NCBI GenBank assembly: GCA_011042595.1
Contig: DQWO01000269.1
Span: 1-8,699, forward strand
Direction: 5' to 3'
Length of the DNA: 8,699 nt
Source of the DNA: Pseudomonadota bacterium
GTDB taxonomy: Bacteria > Desulfobacterota > Anaeroferrophillalia > Anaeroferrophillales > Anaeroferrophillaceae
Both the position numbers and the translations under genes were made by a program. Shown piece after piece: positions 6,922-8,699 of this stretch. Positions within the stretch are counted from its first letter, which is position 1; each line of letters opens with the position of its first letter. The notes beneath the pieces are model-generated. The model had not been told where the DNA came from, did no database searches, and saw only the letters and a program-made list of their open reading frames with translations.

Positions 6922-6993
6922 GCATAACGACCAAGCTCACCGGCGGCAATGGAGCGCAGCGGAATTGCCGTCTGGTGAAGCGCCTTGTTAGCC
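6922..6993 (-). other. attC: attC recombination site of cassette B
   Basis: On the minus strand R'' is GGCTAAC (6993-6987) and R' is GTTATGC (6928-6922). The arm CTTCACCAGACGGCAAT pairs with ATTGCCGCCGGTGAG. The first arm has two extra bases (a T in GCTTCACC and an A near CACCAG), which sets the orientation with the permease gene before the site. At 72 bases, with AAGGCGCTTCA after R'' and GAGCTTGG before R', it closely resembles attC sites of environmental gene cassettes as I know them. It differs from the other two sites in sequence, as expected for cassettes collected independently. Confidence 0.92.
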
Positions 6994-7003
6994 CTTTGAC
7001 AAG

Positions 7004-8107
7004 TCACAACACGGCATCTGCCCGATGCAACAGAAAATATAAACATATTGATACAAACAATGCCACATAGCCCATTATAAGAAATCTTGCAGTAAAGATA
7101 GCTGTATTATTATTATTATTTGTATCCTCATGTGTAACGTATATTTTATAGGCTATAAGATTTGCCAACGAACCAAATAAGCTTCCAAACCCACCTGCAT
7201 TTGCACCCCATAATAATGCTTGCCAATTCAATGTAAAATTTGCAAACAATAACGTTGCTGGAACATTACTCATGACTTGGCTTGCTAAAGCTGATAATAG
7301 AAAAATATGCCCTGAATGGCTTATTTCAGAAGCCAACATAGTCCTTAGATTGTCAGCAATACCAAAAAAGAACAGGAAACTGAAAAGTAATGCATAATCA
7401 ACACGCAAGGCTTTTCGGTCAAATATGAGCGCAAAAAGGATGACAACAACCCCAGCCAAAACAGGAAGAATATGAAAGACTGTTAGAAGAACAATAATAA
7501 GCAACACCCCGTATATATAGGACTTTTTATTGATTTTCTGTACTTGTCTTTTTTGTAAATCGTTTCGCACCTTAACAAAAAGAGAAGAAACGATTAATAA
7601 CCCAAGAAAAACTAAAGAAAACGGAGCAATTGTTTTTATGAATGTACCAGGAGAGACATCATAGAACCAATAAATGAAAAGATTTTGAGGGTTACCAATG
7701 GGTGTAAATGCAGAACCTGAATTGGCGGCTAACGCTTCCAAAATCACCAGAATATCTTTTCGATTGATGTTAAGTGATAGTGTAAGCGGAACAATGACTA
7801 TTAAAGCAATATCGTTTGTCACCAACATAGACAGAAAAAAAGTCGTTAGCACCAATTTTAATGGTATCGCTTTTCCTTTTTCTATGCTTCGGGCGATTTG
7901 TAATATGAATCCAGTTTTCTGTAAACCATTCACTGCAACAAACAACACAAACAGGATGAGCAACACCTGTATTTCATTGATTGAGTAGACAGGAAACCGT
8001 TTTGTATAAAATGCCGTCAGAACCAAACCAACGCCAGATGCAATGACCAGCCATTCTTTCAAAATAAAATCAATAAATGTTGCTTGATTCTTCAACAATA
8101 CTCCCAT
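7004..8107 (-). CDS. SLC13/ArsB-NhaD (ion transporter superfamily) permease
   Basis: This 367-residue integral membrane protein has about ten hydrophobic segments. Two related signatures of the ion transporter superfamily are visible: SMLVTNDIALIVIVPL (93-108) with AANSGSAFTPIGNPQNLFIY (127-146), and SQVMSNVPATLLFANF (276-291) with GANAGGFGSLFGSLANLIA (301-319). These are the substrate- and cation-binding hairpins of SLC13, ArsB and NhaD-like proteins, which move anions or oxyanions with Na+ or H+. It is shorter than typical members (about 400-450), so it may be a compact variant. I cannot name the substrate. Residues 330-334 are five Asn in a row from AAT codons, in a loop before the last segment. 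The ATG at 8107 lies 13 bases past the attC; its ribosome binding site is weak, and a TTG a few codons on is possible. Confidence 0.85.
   Translation of the reverse strand: MGVLLKNQATFIDFILKEWLVIASGVGLVLTAFYTKRFPVYSINEIQVLLILFVLFVAVNGLQKTGFILQIARSIEKGKAIPLKLVLTTFFLSMLVTNDIALIVIVPLTLSLNINRKDILVILEALAANSGSAFTPIGNPQNLFIYWFYDVSPGTFIKTIAPFSLVFLGLLIVSSLFVKVRNDLQKRQVQKINKKSYIYGVLLIIVLLTVFHILPVLAGVVVILFALIFDRKALRVDYALLFSFLFFFGIADNLRTMLASEISHSGHIFLLSALASQVMSNVPATLLFANFTLNWQALLWGANAGGFGSLFGSLANLIAYKIYVTHEDTNNNNNTAIFTARFLIMGYVALFVSICLYFLLHRADAVL
7105..7121. repeat. ATT trinucleotide microsatellite within the permease gene
   Basis: About five tandem ATT units on the plus strand encode the Asn run at residues 330-334 of the permease. 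Slippage would change the protein by whole residues without breaking the frame. Confidence 0.7.
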
Positions 8108-8120
8108 TCTTTAGTATGAG

Positions 8121-8249
8121 GGCTAATGCCCGCATTCAGGGGCAAGCGGATTTACAGCAACCAATTTGGATAAACCAAGAAAGTAAATTTAAAGACTGGA
8201 CATCGAAAAACCGCGCTGGTAGCTTGTCCCTTGGAATGCATTGTTATGT
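8121..8249 (-). other. attC: attC recombination site of cassette C (long form, variant core)
   Basis: On the minus strand R'' is ACATAAC (8249-8243), followed by ATGCATTCCAAGGGACAAGC. The second arm GCTTGCCCCTGAATGCGGGC leads into ATTAGCC (8127-8121), where GTTAGCC is expected. The arms pair as CATTC-AGGG-CAAGC, with an extra C (in CCAAG) and an extra A (in GGGACAAGC) on the first arm, as at the other two sites. At 129 bases it is a long attC with an AT-rich centre of about 70 bases. The G-to-A change in the crossover triplet may weaken recombination. It holds everything between the permease gene and the next gene apart from 48 bases at 8250-8297. Confidence 0.8.
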
Positions 8250-8699
8250 AATTTTAATTAGTTATCTGTTTAATCGTGTGTTGGCTATAGCTTTTTCCTA
8301 AAAACTACTAAGGCATAAAATGCCGGATATTACCATAATGAAATAAAGGGATCTCTTTAAGCCATAAATTTGATAACCTTCTTTTAATATAAGCTTTCTA
8401 GCCCATTTTGAAGATAGTAAAAGAAATGCTATTGTAAAAATCATACCTGTTGCCAGCACTGTTCCATAACCAAGTGGGGAACCTGTTGTACCTTCTTTAA
8501 AAAAGATTATAAAATCACCTAATAGCAATACATTCCATATAATAACAATGGCAATAGCTATAGGTGTTTTAATTGGAAATCCATTGGAAGTTTGTTGTTC
8601 TTTCGTTTCAGATGATGACGACTCGATGTTTGATTTTTTTTCAAAAAACGTAGTTTCATGTATTTCTTCAATTAGAGAATGTGGACTACCAAAAGTCCA
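8127..8699 (-). mobile_element. Integron gene cassette C (partial, runs off the right edge)
   Basis: It comprises the attC at 8121-8249, a 48-base AT-rich spacer, and a minus-strand gene that is open to the window edge. It is called a cassette because a gene 3' end lies close to a correctly oriented attC; its other boundary is outside the window. Confidence 0.6.
8298..8699 (-). CDS. C-terminal part of an unrecognised membrane protein
   Basis: The frame is open from the window edge to a TAG at 8300-8298, giving 133 residues of a longer protein. A hydrophilic stretch rich in Ser, Glu and Lys (FEKKSNIESSSSETKEQQ) comes first. Three hydrophobic segments follow: IAIAIVIIWNVLLLGDFIIFF, GTVLATGMIFTIAFLLLSS and SLYFIMVISGILCL. 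Basic residues (KWARKLILK) flank the second. An internal TTG at 8528 could be read as a start but would cut through the first membrane segment, so I take the whole frame. I do not recognise a family; membrane location is the only firm statement. The gene ends 48 bases before the attC site, which makes it likely cassette cargo. Confidence 0.6.
   Translation of the reverse strand, partial: WTFGSPHSLIEEIHETTFFEKKSNIESSSSETKEQQTSNGFPIKTPIAIAIVIIWNVLLLGDFIIFFKEGTTGSPLGYGTVLATGMIFTIAFLLLSSKWARKLILKEGYQIYGLKRSLYFIMVISGILCLSSF

Larger units (their letters stand above)
5622..6927 (-). mobile_element. Integron gene cassette A: rhodanese plus TauE/SafE-type exporter
   Basis: The 1306-base unit lies between the predicted G/TT crossover of the attC at 6922-6993 and that of the attC at 5616-5697. 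It contains two compact minus-strand genes, a 29-base leader and the closing attC, with almost no spare sequence, as usual for cassettes. Two genes in one cassette is uncommon. The rhodanese start has its own strong ribosome binding site, and no clear promoter lies in the leader, so transcription probably comes from upstream. Confidence 0.8.
6928..8126 (-). mobile_element. Integron gene cassette B: SLC13/ArsB-type permease
   Basis: The 1199-base unit lies between the crossover points of the attC at 8121-8249 and the attC at 6922-6993. The single gene starts 18 bases into the unit and stops 11 bases before its attC. It is visibly more AT-rich than nadB or cassette A, which supports a separate origin. 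Confidence 0.8.

Noticed and set aside
6801..7070. An 89-codon plus-strand open frame
   Set aside because: It runs through the attC at 6922-6993 and over the ends of two minus-strand genes. The structured site explains the sequence better.
5616..8249. Insertion sequence or CRISPR explanation for the three palindromic sites
   Set aside because: No transposase, no target duplications and no regularly spaced direct repeats are present. The sites differ in sequence and share only the attC layout.
8077..8301. A 74-codon plus-strand open frame
   Set aside because: It covers the long attC (8121-8249), which is non-coding by its paired-arm structure.

Overview
The window is about 8.7 kb of bacterial DNA in two parts. 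Positions 1 to about 5.5 kb look like ordinary chromosome. From about 5.6 kb to the right edge lies the tail of an integron gene-cassette array, or a cluster of attC sites lacking an integrase (CALIN), read on the minus strand. The spore-photoproduct-lyase-like radical SAM protein, the ParB-type protein and L-aspartate oxidase would suit an anaerobic or facultative Gram-negative, perhaps of the Desulfobacterota. That placement is a guess from gene content.

Chromosomal part. A three-gene minus-strand operon (2887 to 129) encodes a ParB/Spo0J-type protein, a radical SAM protein of the spore photoproduct lyase superfamily, and an MTA/SAH-type nucleosidase. The first two genes overlap and the third follows after 13 bases. 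The nucleosidase family can also clear 5'-deoxyadenosine, a radical SAM by-product, which suggests a functional link. Divergent from this operon is a class I SAM-dependent methyltransferase (3006-3746). It converges on nadB (5474 to 3828), the first enzyme of NAD synthesis from aspartate, which has a recognisable promoter of its own. The gap between the two convergent genes holds a GC-rich hairpin and a 58-base imperfect palindrome.

Cassette part. Three attC sites (5616-5697, 6922-6993, 8121-8249) punctuate the right-hand 3 kb. In all three, the unpaired extra bases lie on the arm that comes first when reading the minus strand, so the cassettes read leftward, as the genes do. Cassette A (5622-6927) carries two genes, a single-domain rhodanese and a TauE/SafE-type anion exporter. 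Cassette B (6928-8126) carries an AT-rich SLC13/ArsB-type permease. Cassette C is cut by the window edge and encodes the end of an unrecognised membrane protein. The cargo is therefore mostly membrane transport with a sulfur theme. No integrase or attI is visible; if they exist they should lie to the right of the window. The array ends 142 bases upstream of nadB, and a short coding-like remnant bridges the last attC and the chromosome.
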